Assembly: GCA_002338145.1 (NCBI GenBank)
Contig: DDHP01000072.1
Coordinates: 1-21,629 of the forward strand
Reading direction: 5' to 3'
DNA length: 21,629 nucleotides
DNA from: Deferribacteraceae bacterium UBA1873
Lineage (GTDB): Bacteria > Chrysiogenota > Deferribacteres > Deferribacterales > Flexistipitaceae
Numbering within the stretch: the first letter of the stretch is position 1; every line of letters begins with the position of its first letter. The position numbers and the translations under genes are program-made. Below are positions 1 through 6,751 of this stretch, in pieces. Below the pieces are notes generated by a model, which worked only from the letters and a program-made list of their open reading frames with translations, was not told where the DNA came from and did no database searches.

Positions 1-152
1 CTAAATGTCAACACTTTTCTTACAATAAATTACTGCAATATCTACTTTTTTATGATTTATGGTTACAATTTATACGATAGTTGAGGTAGAAACGCATATA
101 AATTTGTTATATAAGAATAGAGATTCCTCGGTTCCACACGCCCTGACATTTT

Positions 153-229
153 CTGTCATTTCGACCGGAAGTGAGCACCGAGCACATAAACACTTATGTG
201 CTCGGTGCTCGGTGAAGCGGAGAAATCTA
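153..229. repeat. Short interspersed repeat with a nested perfect 17-bp inverted repeat
   Basis: The flanks read tgtcatttcgacc on the left and gcggagaaatct on the right. This is a short dispersed repeat type I recall from several bacterial phyla. Nested inside is a perfect 17-bp inverted repeat, arms 173-189 and 194-210 with a 4-base loop acac. Its arms contain gagcaccgagcac and can form a very stable hairpin. A similar flank motif occurs in the opposite orientation at about 351-376. Confidence 0.6.
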
Positions 230-250
230 AGACGCTGTTTGGCAAAATGT

Positions 251-328
251 ACCCCCTCTTACTCTCCCCCTAAGCCAGGGGGAGAAAAAATTTCCTTCCC
301 CTACTTTAGGGGAAGGATAGGATGGGGT
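251..328. repeat. Composite palindromic element with two internal hairpins
   Basis: Two GC-rich hairpins sit side by side: arms 264-271 and 277-284 (ctccccct/agggggag), and arms 294-302 and 308-316 (ccttcccct/aggggaagg). The outer ends are also imperfectly complementary, with acccc at 251 against ggggt ending at 328, so the whole unit can fold as a long cruciform. The pattern is that of a miniature, non-coding REP- or MITE-like repeat. No flanking direct repeat is obvious to me. Confidence 0.6.
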
Positions 329-350
329 AAGAAGTTGTTGTTTGACAAAG

Positions 351-376
351 AGACTTCTCGACTCCGCTCGAGGTGA
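351..376 (-). repeat. Inverted partial copy of the tgtcatttcga-type repeat
   Basis: Read on the minus strand this is tgtcacctcgagcgg followed by agtcgagaagtct, matching the general form of the repeat ends at 153-229 but in reverse orientation. It has no internal hairpin insertion. It closes the repeat cluster on the right. Confidence 0.45.
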
Positions 377-432
377 CATAAAGTGTTGTCTAACAGCGAT
401 AGTAAACATAATGTTACACATATTTCATATTT

Positions 433-451
433 ACCAGTCTGAAAGACTGGT
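433..451. repeat. Small perfect hairpin (8-bp stem, 3-base loop)
   Basis: The arms accagtct (433-440) and agactggt (444-451) enclose the loop gaa. There is no T-tract after it on either strand, so it does not look like a terminator. It is more likely another short dispersed palindrome. Confidence 0.5.
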
Positions 452-488
452 ACTATCCGTAGGCAACCACTTTTACCTAATCCTAAAT

Positions 489-526
489 AAAAAAAAGAGC
501 CGCTGATTTCAGCCGGCTCTTTTTTA
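489..526. terminator. Bidirectional Rho-independent terminator of the lipoprotein operon
   Basis: A GC-rich stem (gagccgctg ... cagccggctc, one bulged base) with a four-base loop is flanked by an A-run on the left and a T-run on the right, so it can work on both strands. It lies directly behind the stop codon of the minus-strand lipoprotein gene ending at 528 and closes that operon. It also insulates it from the repeat region. Confidence 0.85.
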
Positions 527-527
527 A

Positions 528-1277
528 TTAATATCTTTTTATGTCTTTAAGCTTTTCGATATCTCTGTTCAGAAATCTAAACTCTTCAACAGAAACATAG
601 TCAACAATACCTTGAAGTATAGCATCATTTGAAGTAGCAAACCATTTATCCAAAGATGTCACTGCTGGTACAAGCTCATTGGGTATTCTAAATTCAGTTG
701 CATCCAGCCTTGGATAATAGGGATAATCTATCTGTATTCTGGCATCATCAACAGGCACATTCTTCAGCCATATTATTTCACCGGACAATGGCTCTATTGT
801 TGCAATGGATAACTCAGAAGAAGACATTATATGACCAAAAACTCTGACAGGCATATTGTCTTTGGTAAGTTCTGTCTGGCTGATTTCATCAAGATTTATT
901 TTTATAAATGCGGTAAAAACCGCGCTGGTATTACGTTTTTGCGTAAAAGTCATGCTATTGAGGCTGTCATAGGTTTCCAGAACAGTAAACCCTTTCTCCA
1001 CCAGTATTCGTCTCATTTCCCTTGTAAGGTGGCAGGCAATAATTGCTGCATCAGCTTTAAATCGCTCCTCAATTGCTGATTTTAGACCATTTGATGCGTT
1101 AAATTTAATTTTGATTTCCGGTCTGGCTATTGCCATAGACAACTCACTCATTGCATTACCTTTTTGAACGTTGGCCTGATTCAATTTCAATGGACTTATT
1201 TCCGTATATGTAGGCCCTTTGGCACAACCTGTAAGTAATATTAAAGCAAATATTAAAGATAACGTGTATTTCTTCAT
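528..1277 (-). CDS. HpaA-like (NLBH family) lipoprotein
   Basis: This encodes a 249-residue lipoprotein. It has a basic N-terminus, a hydrophobic stretch and the lipobox LTGC with the lipidated cysteine at residue 18, so it should be anchored in the outer membrane or its periplasmic face. From memory, several segments line up in order with Helicobacter HpaA, the neuraminyllactose-binding haemagglutinin/flagellar-sheath lipoprotein. These are RRILVEKGFTVL (89-100), TFTQKRNT (110-117), ATIEPLSGE (159-167), SNDAI (216-220) and a C-terminal FLNRDIEKLK. The length is also close. An in-frame ATG two codons upstream (1281-1283) abuts the Shine-Dalgarno aaggag with no spacer, so I chose the ATG at 1277, six bases from it. 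It is the last gene of a three-lipoprotein operon. Family membership is moderately sure. Sialic-acid binding cannot be inferred, because the function of HpaA relatives is not settled. Confidence 0.7.
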   Translation of the reverse strand: MKKYTLSLIFALILLTGCAKGPTYTEISPLKLNQANVQKGNAMSELSMAIARPEIKIKFNASNGLKSAIEERFKADAAIIACHLTREMRRILVEKGFTVLETYDSLNSMTFTQKRNTSAVFTAFIKINLDEISQTELTKDNMPVRVFGHIMSSSELSIATIEPLSGEIIWLKNVPVDDARIQIDYPYYPRLDATEFRIPNELVPAVTSLDKWFATSNDAILQGIVDYVSVEEFRFLNRDIEKLKDIKRY

Positions 1278-1287
1278 AAACATCTCC

Positions 1288-1410
1288 TTATTTGCAGTCT
1301 GTTTTTATGGTATATGTCGTTGGTGCTGTCATAGTAGATCTTAAATGTGTTCCCATACAACCGGACACCAAGATAAATATTGCAACTAATAACAAAAGTA
1401 TTTTTTTCAT
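1288..1410 (-). CDS. Very small lipoprotein (40 residues)
   Basis: This short frame begins MKKILLLLVAIFILVSGC, a textbook lipoprotein signal with lipobox LVSGC and the cysteine at residue 18. It leaves a mature peptide of only 23 residues ending TIKTDCK. A strong Shine-Dalgarno (ggagg on the minus strand, 1416-1420) sits five bases upstream. Its TAA stop is built into the Shine-Dalgarno taaggag of the next gene, so translation is probably coupled. It lies between two other lipoprotein genes on the same strand. I do not recognise a family. Short lipoproteins of this kind can be lysis, entericidin or spacer-like lipoproteins, but the sequence does not decide this. Confidence 0.7.
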   Translation of the reverse strand: MKKILLLLVAIFILVSGCMGTHLRSTMTAPTTYTIKTDCK

Positions 1411-1425
1411 AAAAACCTCCCATAT

Positions 1426-1845
1426 TTATAAAGCACTAGTGTTGGTAATATCTGCAAAGCCCGCTGTAGGCGGAACCTCAAACACTTTATACTTCAGCGA
1501 CCAAAAGACTTTGTATGACTGAATTTTAATAAAATAGGATTGCCCGGCAACAATATGCATTTCAATAGCTTTATCGCCAATTTGAAACAAATTAACACCT
1601 TCCGGAGCTATAAATGAAATATGATGACCTTTGGTAACCATGCCAACAGGAAAGTTCATCCCTTCCTCATTATCAACTCTTATACTTACCTGTTGTGATA
1701 CATTCTTATTATTAGGCATATAAATGTAAACAACTCCTCTGCCATCCGGAATATTTTTTATTTCCTGGAAAGGACGTTTATGCCCCGCACAAGCTGTAAG
1801 AAAAAGAAGCATAGACAATAGCAATATCAAAGATTTTAGTTTCAT
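1426..1845 (-). CDS. DUF2846-like lipoprotein
   Basis: This encodes a 139-residue lipoprotein with signal and lipobox LTAC (cysteine 19). The mature part begins with a β-rich module, GRGVVYIYMP at 35-44. It continues with a V(D)NEEG turn, a HHISFIAPEG strand and turn (74-83), and an IVAGQSYFIKIQ segment (98-109). That order is typical of DUF2846 lipoproteins, small extracytoplasmic domains of unknown function. A GTG three codons upstream lies inside the Shine-Dalgarno aggtgg (1851-1856), so the ATG at 1845, five bases from it, is the start. It is the first gene of the lipoprotein operon and has its own promoter. The domain call is from memory of the pattern. Confidence 0.7.
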   Translation of the reverse strand: MKLKSLILLLSMLLFLTACAGHKRPFQEIKNIPDGRGVVYIYMPNNKNVSQQVSIRVDNEEGMNFPVGMVTKGHHISFIAPEGVNLFQIGDKAIEMHIVAGQSYFIKIQSYKVFWSLKYKVFEVPPTAGFADITNTSAL

Positions 1846-1873
1846 AAACACCACCTGTGATTTTTAATATTAA

Positions 1874-1902
1874 ATAATATCATGTAAAAAAATCTAAATC
1901 AA
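1874..1902 (-). promoter_or_regulatory. Sigma-70-type promoter of the lipoprotein operon
   Basis: On the minus strand a -35 box TTGATT (1897-1902) is separated by 17 bases from a -10 box TATTAT (1874-1879). The -10 is preceded by TG one base upstream (extended -10). Transcription would start near 1867, about 20 bases before the first start codon. Confidence 0.6.
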
Positions 1903-2070
1903 TAAAATCTAATTTTCTTGATATCATTTCACTAAAATTTAATGCTGCGGCAAAAAAGCGAATAATGCATTTGTTAAATTGCTGTTTTCATATCGGACTA
2001 ATATTTTGAAAAACGAGGAAATATCCAAAAACAGGGCATGTCATTTTTTAATACAATATTAAATTTTAGT

Positions 2071-2099
2071 TTGACTATTAAAATTAAATTTGGTTTAAT
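2071..2099 (+). promoter_or_regulatory. Sigma-70-type promoter of the nqr operon
   Basis: TTGACT (2071-2076) and TTTAAT (2094-2099) are separated by exactly 17 bases, about 75 bases before nqrA. A 7-bp inverted repeat, aattttA (2062-2068) and Taaaatt (2079-2085), straddles the -35 box and could be an operator, but in such AT-rich DNA it may be chance. The rest of the divergent gap 1903-2174 shows nothing else I can name. Confidence 0.55.
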
Positions 2100-2174
2100 C
2101 TAAATAAGGTTGCAATTTTGTTTAAGCTTATATGAGCTAAATCTATATAATTTATAAAGGATTGAGTCAGCTTT

Positions 2175-3521
2175 ATGAAGACGTTTAAAATAAAAAAGGG
2201 ACTGGATATTCCGTTAAAAGGCGTTCCTGAGCAAAGGATCGCAGGATTTACCGAAACTTCATTTTATGGATTACTTGGTGAAGATTATGTGGGCTTAAAA
2301 CCCAAAATACTTGTTAATGAAGGAGATTTTGTCAGGAAAGGAGAGGCTCTTTTTATTCACAAAAAAGACGAAAGGATTAAATTTACATCACCTGTAGCAG
2401 GGCGGGTGGAGAGTATCAACAGAGGTGAAAAGCGAAAGTTTTTGTCTGTTATCATAAAAAAAACATCAGATGATTCTTTGGTATTTGATAAATTTTCTGA
2501 TTTGTCATCCTTAAGTAAAGAAAAGATAACTGAACAGCTATTAAATTCCGGCATGTGGACATCTATAATATCAAGGCCTTACGGAAAAATAGCAAATCCT
2601 GATGTAGTACCCAATGATATTTTTGTAACCGCAACGGATACAAGGCCTTTGGCTCCTGATGTGAGCGTTGTTCTTGAAAGAAATATCGAAAGCTTTGTTG
2701 ACGGTATAAAAATTTTATCAAAACTTTCAGGACACAGACTTTTTGTATGTTTATCCGGTAAAAACTTAAAATTACCGGAACATATTGCTGATAATGTAGA
2801 AAAGGTTGTTTTTGAAGGTCCTCACCCTTCGGGCTTGGCTGGCACACACATTCACTTTTTATCTCCGGTAAGCAGGAATAAAACAGTGTGGCAGGTGAAT
2901 TATCAGGATGTAATAGCTATTGGTAAGCTTTTCAGGACAGGCGAATTATATACCAAAAGGATAATTTCTGTTGCCGGCGATCAGATTAATAATCCGTGCC
3001 TTTTGGAAGTTGATATGGGTGTTGATACAAAAGAATTGACAGAAGAGCGACTTGTGGATGGGAAAACCCGCATTATTTCCGGTTCCCCACTATATGGAAA
3101 GAAAAGTGAGGAGCCTGTTAACTTTCTAGGAAGATATGATATGCAGATTTCAGCTATAGCTGAAGGTGGAGAAAGGGAGTTTTTTGGATGGATTTCTCCG
3201 GGAATGAAAAAGTTTTCTGTAAAAAATATTTTTTTCAGTAGTTTGAACAGAAAAGCCAGGTTCAGTTTTGATACATCCTATGGAGGCAGCCGAAGAGCAA
3301 TAGTTCCTGTGGGAACATATGAAAAAGTAGTACCTATGGATATAATACCCACCTATTTGCTTCGATCTCTGGAAACAGGTGATTATGAAACAGCAGAAAA
3401 ACTTGGTTGTCTGGAGCTTTTGGAAGAAGACCTCTCGTTGTGTACTTTTGTTTGCCCGGGTAAAATTGATCATAGTGCAAACTTGAGGAAAATTCTTACA
3501 ACAATGGAAAAGGAAACGTAA
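2175..3521 (+). CDS. nqrA: Na+-translocating NADH:quinone reductase subunit A
   Basis: NqrA is the cytoplasmic-side subunit of the sodium-pumping NADH:quinone oxidoreductase and has been linked to quinone binding. The 448-residue length matches the family (about 446). The start KIKKGLDIPLKGVPEQ is the family signature, and the RnfC-like barrel-sandwich region follows (VNEGDFVRKGE at about 46-57, SPVAGRVESI at about 73-83). It is the first gene of a complete nqrABCDEF set and overlaps nqrB by one base (TAATG). The Shine-Dalgarno is poor: the nearest purine match, aaagga, is about 13 bases from the ATG. The N-terminal homology nevertheless fixes this start. Confidence 0.96.
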   Translation: MKTFKIKKGLDIPLKGVPEQRIAGFTETSFYGLLGEDYVGLKPKILVNEGDFVRKGEALFIHKKDERIKFTSPVAGRVESINRGEKRKFLSVIIKKTSDDSLVFDKFSDLSSLSKEKITEQLLNSGMWTSIISRPYGKIANPDVVPNDIFVTATDTRPLAPDVSVVLERNIESFVDGIKILSKLSGHRLFVCLSGKNLKLPEHIADNVEKVVFEGPHPSGLAGTHIHFLSPVSRNKTVWQVNYQDVIAIGKLFRTGELYTKRIISVAGDQINNPCLLEVDMGVDTKELTEERLVDGKTRIISGSPLYGKKSEEPVNFLGRYDMQISAIAEGGEREFFGWISPGMKKFSVKNIFFSSLNRKARFSFDTSYGGSRRAIVPVGTYEKVVPMDIIPTYLLRSLETGDYETAEKLGCLELLEEDLSLCTFVCPGKIDHSANLRKILTTMEKET

Positions 3522-4723
3522 TGGCTGGACTTAAAAATTTTCTTGAAAAACAGTCTGAAAAGTTTGGGAAAGATGGTAAGTATCCTCTTTTTTATCCAGT
3601 TTTTGAAATGATAGATACGTTTTTATATACACCCTCGGATGTTACTGACGGAAATATCCATATCAGAGACAAAATTGATTTAAAACGAATAATGAGCATT
3701 GTGGTGATTGCACTGCTTCCATGTGTTTTTATGGCTTTGCTGAATACAGGCTATCAGGCTAATGTGGCTGTAGAAAATCTTGCCGGATATCCGGAAGGCT
3801 GGCGTTTTGCAGCTATGAGGCTTTTTGATATCCCGGTTAACAGCAGTAGCTTTTTTTCTAATATTTTTCTGGGTGCACTTTATTTTTTGCCTTTATATAT
3901 TATGACTCTTGTTGTGGGCGGTTTTTGGGAAGTTCTCTTTGCTGTAGTGAGAAAACACGAAATTGCAGAAGCTTTTCTCGTTACAAGTCTTTTGTATCCG
4001 CTCATTTTGCCTCCTGCTGTGCCTTTATGGCAGGCCGGTGTGGCACTTTCTCTTGGTATTGTTTTGGGCAAGGAGATTTTTGGTGGCACCGGCAGGAATA
4101 TTGTAAATCCGGCTCTTATCGCAAGAGCTATGTTGTTTTTTTCTTATCCGGCATCCATGTCCGGTGATGATGTTTGGGTCGCAGTGGATGGTGTAACAAA
4201 AGCTACGCCATTATCTTATGTGTCAAGTTCAGGTGTCTCGGGTATGGGATATAGCCTCTGGGATACTTTTATAGGTTTTGTGCCCGGCTCCATGGGTGAA
4301 ACTTCTGCGCTCGCTTGTTTAATAGGAGCTTTTATTCTCATAATAACCGGTATAGCTTCCTGGCGCATTATGCTAAGTATGACCGTAGGAATGTTACTAA
4401 TGACAGGTGTTTTTTATTTGACGGGAAGTGATACGAACCCGATGTTTCAGATGTCACCTGTTTGGCATTTTGTTTCAGGCGGTTTTGCTTTCGGAATGGT
4501 TTTTATGGCTACAGATCCTGTTTCGTCAGCAATGACTGAAACGGGAAAATTCGTATATGGGTTTCTTATTGGGATTTTGACGGCATTAATACGGATTGTT
4601 AATCCGGCTTTTTCTGAAGGTGTTATGCTGGCAATAATTTTCGGTAATATTTTTGCACCCATAATTGATAATTTTGTTATAAACGCCAATATCAAGAGGA
4701 GAATGCAAAGAGATGAAGCGTGA
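3521..4723 (+). CDS. nqrB: Na+-translocating NADH:quinone reductase subunit B
   Basis: NqrB is the large membrane subunit carrying covalently bound FMN and riboflavin and taking part in Na+ transport and quinone reduction. The 400-residue protein has an amphipathic N-terminus and about ten hydrophobic segments. Conserved features are GGFWEVLFA (133-141, containing the glycine pair equivalent to Vibrio G140/G141), GKEIFGGTGRNIVNPAL (183-199), and DGVTKATPLS (223-232). In the last, Thr229 corresponds to the FMN-bearing Vibrio Thr236. All these positions are offset by seven from Vibrio numbering, which supports the alignment. The residue two before the acceptor threonine is Lys rather than the usual Gly. 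It overlaps nqrC by 11 bases. Confidence 0.96.
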   Translation: MAGLKNFLEKQSEKFGKDGKYPLFYPVFEMIDTFLYTPSDVTDGNIHIRDKIDLKRIMSIVVIALLPCVFMALLNTGYQANVAVENLAGYPEGWRFAAMRLFDIPVNSSSFFSNIFLGALYFLPLYIMTLVVGGFWEVLFAVVRKHEIAEAFLVTSLLYPLILPPAVPLWQAGVALSLGIVLGKEIFGGTGRNIVNPALIARAMLFFSYPASMSGDDVWVAVDGVTKATPLSYVSSSGVSGMGYSLWDTFIGFVPGSMGETSALACLIGAFILIITGIASWRIMLSMTVGMLLMTGVFYLTGSDTNPMFQMSPVWHFVSGGFAFGMVFMATDPVSSAMTETGKFVYGFLIGILTALIRIVNPAFSEGVMLAIIFGNIFAPIIDNFVINANIKRRMQRDEA

Positions 4724-5510
4724 CAGCGATTTAAGAATATTTATGATTGTTTTGTCTCTTGCCGTTGTTTGCTCGGTGGTGGTCTCGGTTACAGCTGTTG
4801 TGCTAAAACCTATTCAGCAGAAAAATGCAAGTTTAAACAGGAGAAAGAATGTATTAATTGCTGCTGGGGAATACAGCCCAGGTATAAATATAAATATGGT
4901 GTTTGACAGGATTCGCTCAGGATATGTTAAAATGGGTGAAGGGAAGTTTATCCCCGATGATGATGTATCCGGTTTTTATGATAATTTACAGCAGTTAAGT
5001 TCTGCAGAAGAAACCTCCATGGCCATTGAAGGCAAAAAATATAATATTGGCTTTTCAAAGGTTCCGGATAGAATGCCCGCTTATATTTTTACGAAAAACG
5101 GCAAAGTTGAAAAGATAGTGGTTATGGTATACGGAAAGGGATTGTGGTCGACAATGTATGGTTTTTTGTCCATATCTGGTGATGGCAATACCGTCAAAGG
5201 GATAACATTTTATGAGCATGGGGAAACTCCGGGATTAGGCGGTAAAATTGATAATGACGCCTGGCAAAATCAATGGAAGGGTAAAAAAATATATGATGAA
5301 AATGGCAATCTAAAGATAACAGTCATTAAAGGTGAAGTTGCAAGTAATGATCCTGAGAAGAAGTACCGTGTTGACGGTCTCAGTGGTGCCTCGATGACTA
5401 CTAATGGAGTCAACAATCTCGTTCGATTTTGGATGAGCGAGAAAGCGTTCGGTCCTTTTTTAAAGAGAATCAGTGGAATTGCTTCAATTGAGGAGTTGAT
5501 AAATGAGTAA
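4713..5510 (+). CDS. nqrC: Na+-translocating NADH:quinone reductase subunit C
   Basis: NqrC is an extracytoplasmic FMN-binding subunit anchored by one N-terminal helix, visible here at about residues 10-31. The FMN_bind domain follows, with EHGETPGLGGKI (about 169-180) and the flavinylation motif DGLSGASMT (221-229). The residue that normally carries FMN through a phosphoester is threonine (SGAT). Here it is Ser227. Serine is accepted in some ApbE-type flavinylation motifs, so the protein is probably still modified. No apbE flavin transferase gene is present in this window. The start ATG lies within the end of nqrB behind agagatga-type purines, and it overlaps nqrD by 8 bases. Confidence 0.95.
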   Translation: MKRDSDLRIFMIVLSLAVVCSVVVSVTAVVLKPIQQKNASLNRRKNVLIAAGEYSPGININMVFDRIRSGYVKMGEGKFIPDDDVSGFYDNLQQLSSAEETSMAIEGKKYNIGFSKVPDRMPAYIFTKNGKVEKIVVMVYGKGLWSTMYGFLSISGDGNTVKGITFYEHGETPGLGGKIDNDAWQNQWKGKKIYDENGNLKITVIKGEVASNDPEKKYRVDGLSGASMTTNGVNNLVRFWMSEKAFGPFLKRISGIASIEELINE

Positions 5511-6117
5511 GACCTTTGGAATATTTATCGACCCAATTTTAAAAAATAATCCTATAGCTATTCAGGTGTTGGGTATTTGTTCTGCTTTGGCTGTGACGTC
5601 AAACCTTAATACGACTATAGTTATGTGTTTGGCAGTAATTTTTGTTGTTAGTATGTCCAATTTGTTTATAAGCCTGATGAGACATTCCATACCCTCCAGT
5701 GTCAGGATTATTATTGAAATGACAATTATAGCCACACTTGTTATTATTGCGGATCAGTTTATTAAAGCTTTTTTCTTTGAAATAAGCAAAAAACTTTCTG
5801 TTTTTGTGGGGCTGATTATAACTAACTGCATTATATTGGGCAGAGCTGAGGCGTTTGCCACCAAAAATCCACCGATTAAAAGTTTTATAGATGGGCTTGG
5901 AAATGCTGCGGGATACAGTATTGTACTGCTTTTTGTGGCTTTTTTCCGGGAACTTATCGGCTCAGGAAGTCTTTTTGGATATCAGATTTTCCAGCTCGCC
6001 TCAGAGGGTGGATGGTATACTCCAAACGGTCTTTTTGTGCTGGCTCCCAGCGCTTTTTTCCTCATAGGCCTTATGATATGGGGCATAAAGATAGCTACTA
6101 AGAATTACGGAGAATAG
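5503..6117 (+). CDS. nqrD: Na+-translocating NADH:quinone reductase subunit D
   Basis: This is a 204-residue integral membrane protein of the NqrDE/RnfAE family with about six helices. Cys26 (LGICSALAVTS) and Cys109 (ITNCIILGRAEAFA) are the conserved cysteines that, with two from NqrE, hold the intramembrane [2Fe-2S] cluster. The sequence around FIDGLGNAAGYS and FFRELIGSGSLFG is family-typical. It is translationally coupled to nqrC and lies five bases ahead of nqrE. Confidence 0.95.
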   Translation: MSKTFGIFIDPILKNNPIAIQVLGICSALAVTSNLNTTIVMCLAVIFVVSMSNLFISLMRHSIPSSVRIIIEMTIIATLVIIADQFIKAFFFEISKKLSVFVGLIITNCIILGRAEAFATKNPPIKSFIDGLGNAAGYSIVLLFVAFFRELIGSGSLFGYQIFQLASEGGWYTPNGLFVLAPSAFFLIGLMIWGIKIATKNYGE

Positions 6118-6122
6118 CGGGT

Positions 6123-6734
6123 ATGGCTCAGGAATTGCTCAGTTTATTGGTAAAATCTATTTTTGTTGAAAATATTGCACTGTCTTTTTTTCTCGGTATG
6201 TGTACGTTTCTTGCCGTGTCCAAACAGGTGGAAACAGCTAAAGGGCTTGGTGTGGCAGTTATATTGGTGCAGACAATTACGGTCCCGGCGAACAATATAA
6301 TTTATCAACATTTTTTACGTGAAGGTGCCCTGAGTTGGTTAGGATTTCCCAATGTAGATTTAACATTTATTGGGCTTGTTACATACATTGTGGTTGTGGC
6401 AGGTATAGTCCAGGTGCTTGAAATGGCGATAGACAGGTTTTTTCCCAAGCTGTATGCAGCTTTGGGCATTTTTTTGCCGCTGATAACGGTCAATTGTGCA
6501 ATTTTGGGCGGTTCTCTATTTATGGTCCAGAGAGATTATAATTTTGCAGAAAGTGTTGTTTTTGGCTTTGGCTCGGGAACCGGTTGGGCTTTGGCTATTA
6601 TTGCTTTGGCCGGAATCAGGGAAAAAATGAAATACAGTGATGTCCCGAAAGGACTTGAAGGTACCGGAATTACGTTTATAGTTGCAGGAATTATGGCTAT
6701 CGCTTTTATGTTGTTTTCAGGAATAAAGCTATAG
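6123..6734 (+). CDS. nqrE: Na+-translocating NADH:quinone reductase subunit E
   Basis: This is a 203-residue membrane protein that pairs with NqrD in an inverted pseudo-symmetric arrangement. Cys27 (FLGMCTFLAVSKQ) and Cys125 (ITVNCAILGG) are the conserved iron-sulfur ligands. GFGSGTGWALAI and IALAGIREKM near the C-terminus are characteristic NqrE segments, and they separate it from RnfA/E. Seventeen bases separate it from nqrF. Confidence 0.95.
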   Translation: MAQELLSLLVKSIFVENIALSFFLGMCTFLAVSKQVETAKGLGVAVILVQTITVPANNIIYQHFLREGALSWLGFPNVDLTFIGLVTYIVVVAGIVQVLEMAIDRFFPKLYAALGIFLPLITVNCAILGGSLFMVQRDYNFAESVVFGFGSGTGWALAIIALAGIREKMKYSDVPKGLEGTGITFIVAGIMAIAFMLFSGIKL

Positions 6735-6751
6735 TAATAAGGGGATTTTAA

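Larger units (their letters stand above)
1..489. other. Intergenic region with short palindromic repeats, no gene supported
   Basis: I see no credible gene here. Open frames crossing the stretch run through palindromic repeats, have no Shine-Dalgarno site and give low-complexity, Arg/Pro-rich translations. What it holds is a cluster of short dyads at 173-210, 251-328 and 433-451, plus two inversely oriented copies of a motif of the type tgtcatttcga...gagaaatct near 153-229 and 351-376. These are described separately. The left part, 1-120, shows nothing recognisable. Confidence 0.6.

Noticed and set aside
59..421. Open frames of 105 codons (+, 59-376) and 64 codons (-, 227-421)
   Set aside because: Both run through palindromic repeats, have no ribosome-binding site and encode low-complexity Arg/Pro/Ser-rich sequence typical of translated repeats.
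2105..2160. Second nqr promoter using TATAAT near 2146
   Set aside because: The -10 match is good, but no -35 box lies at 16-18 bases. The TTGACT/TTTAAT pair at 2071-2099 is better.
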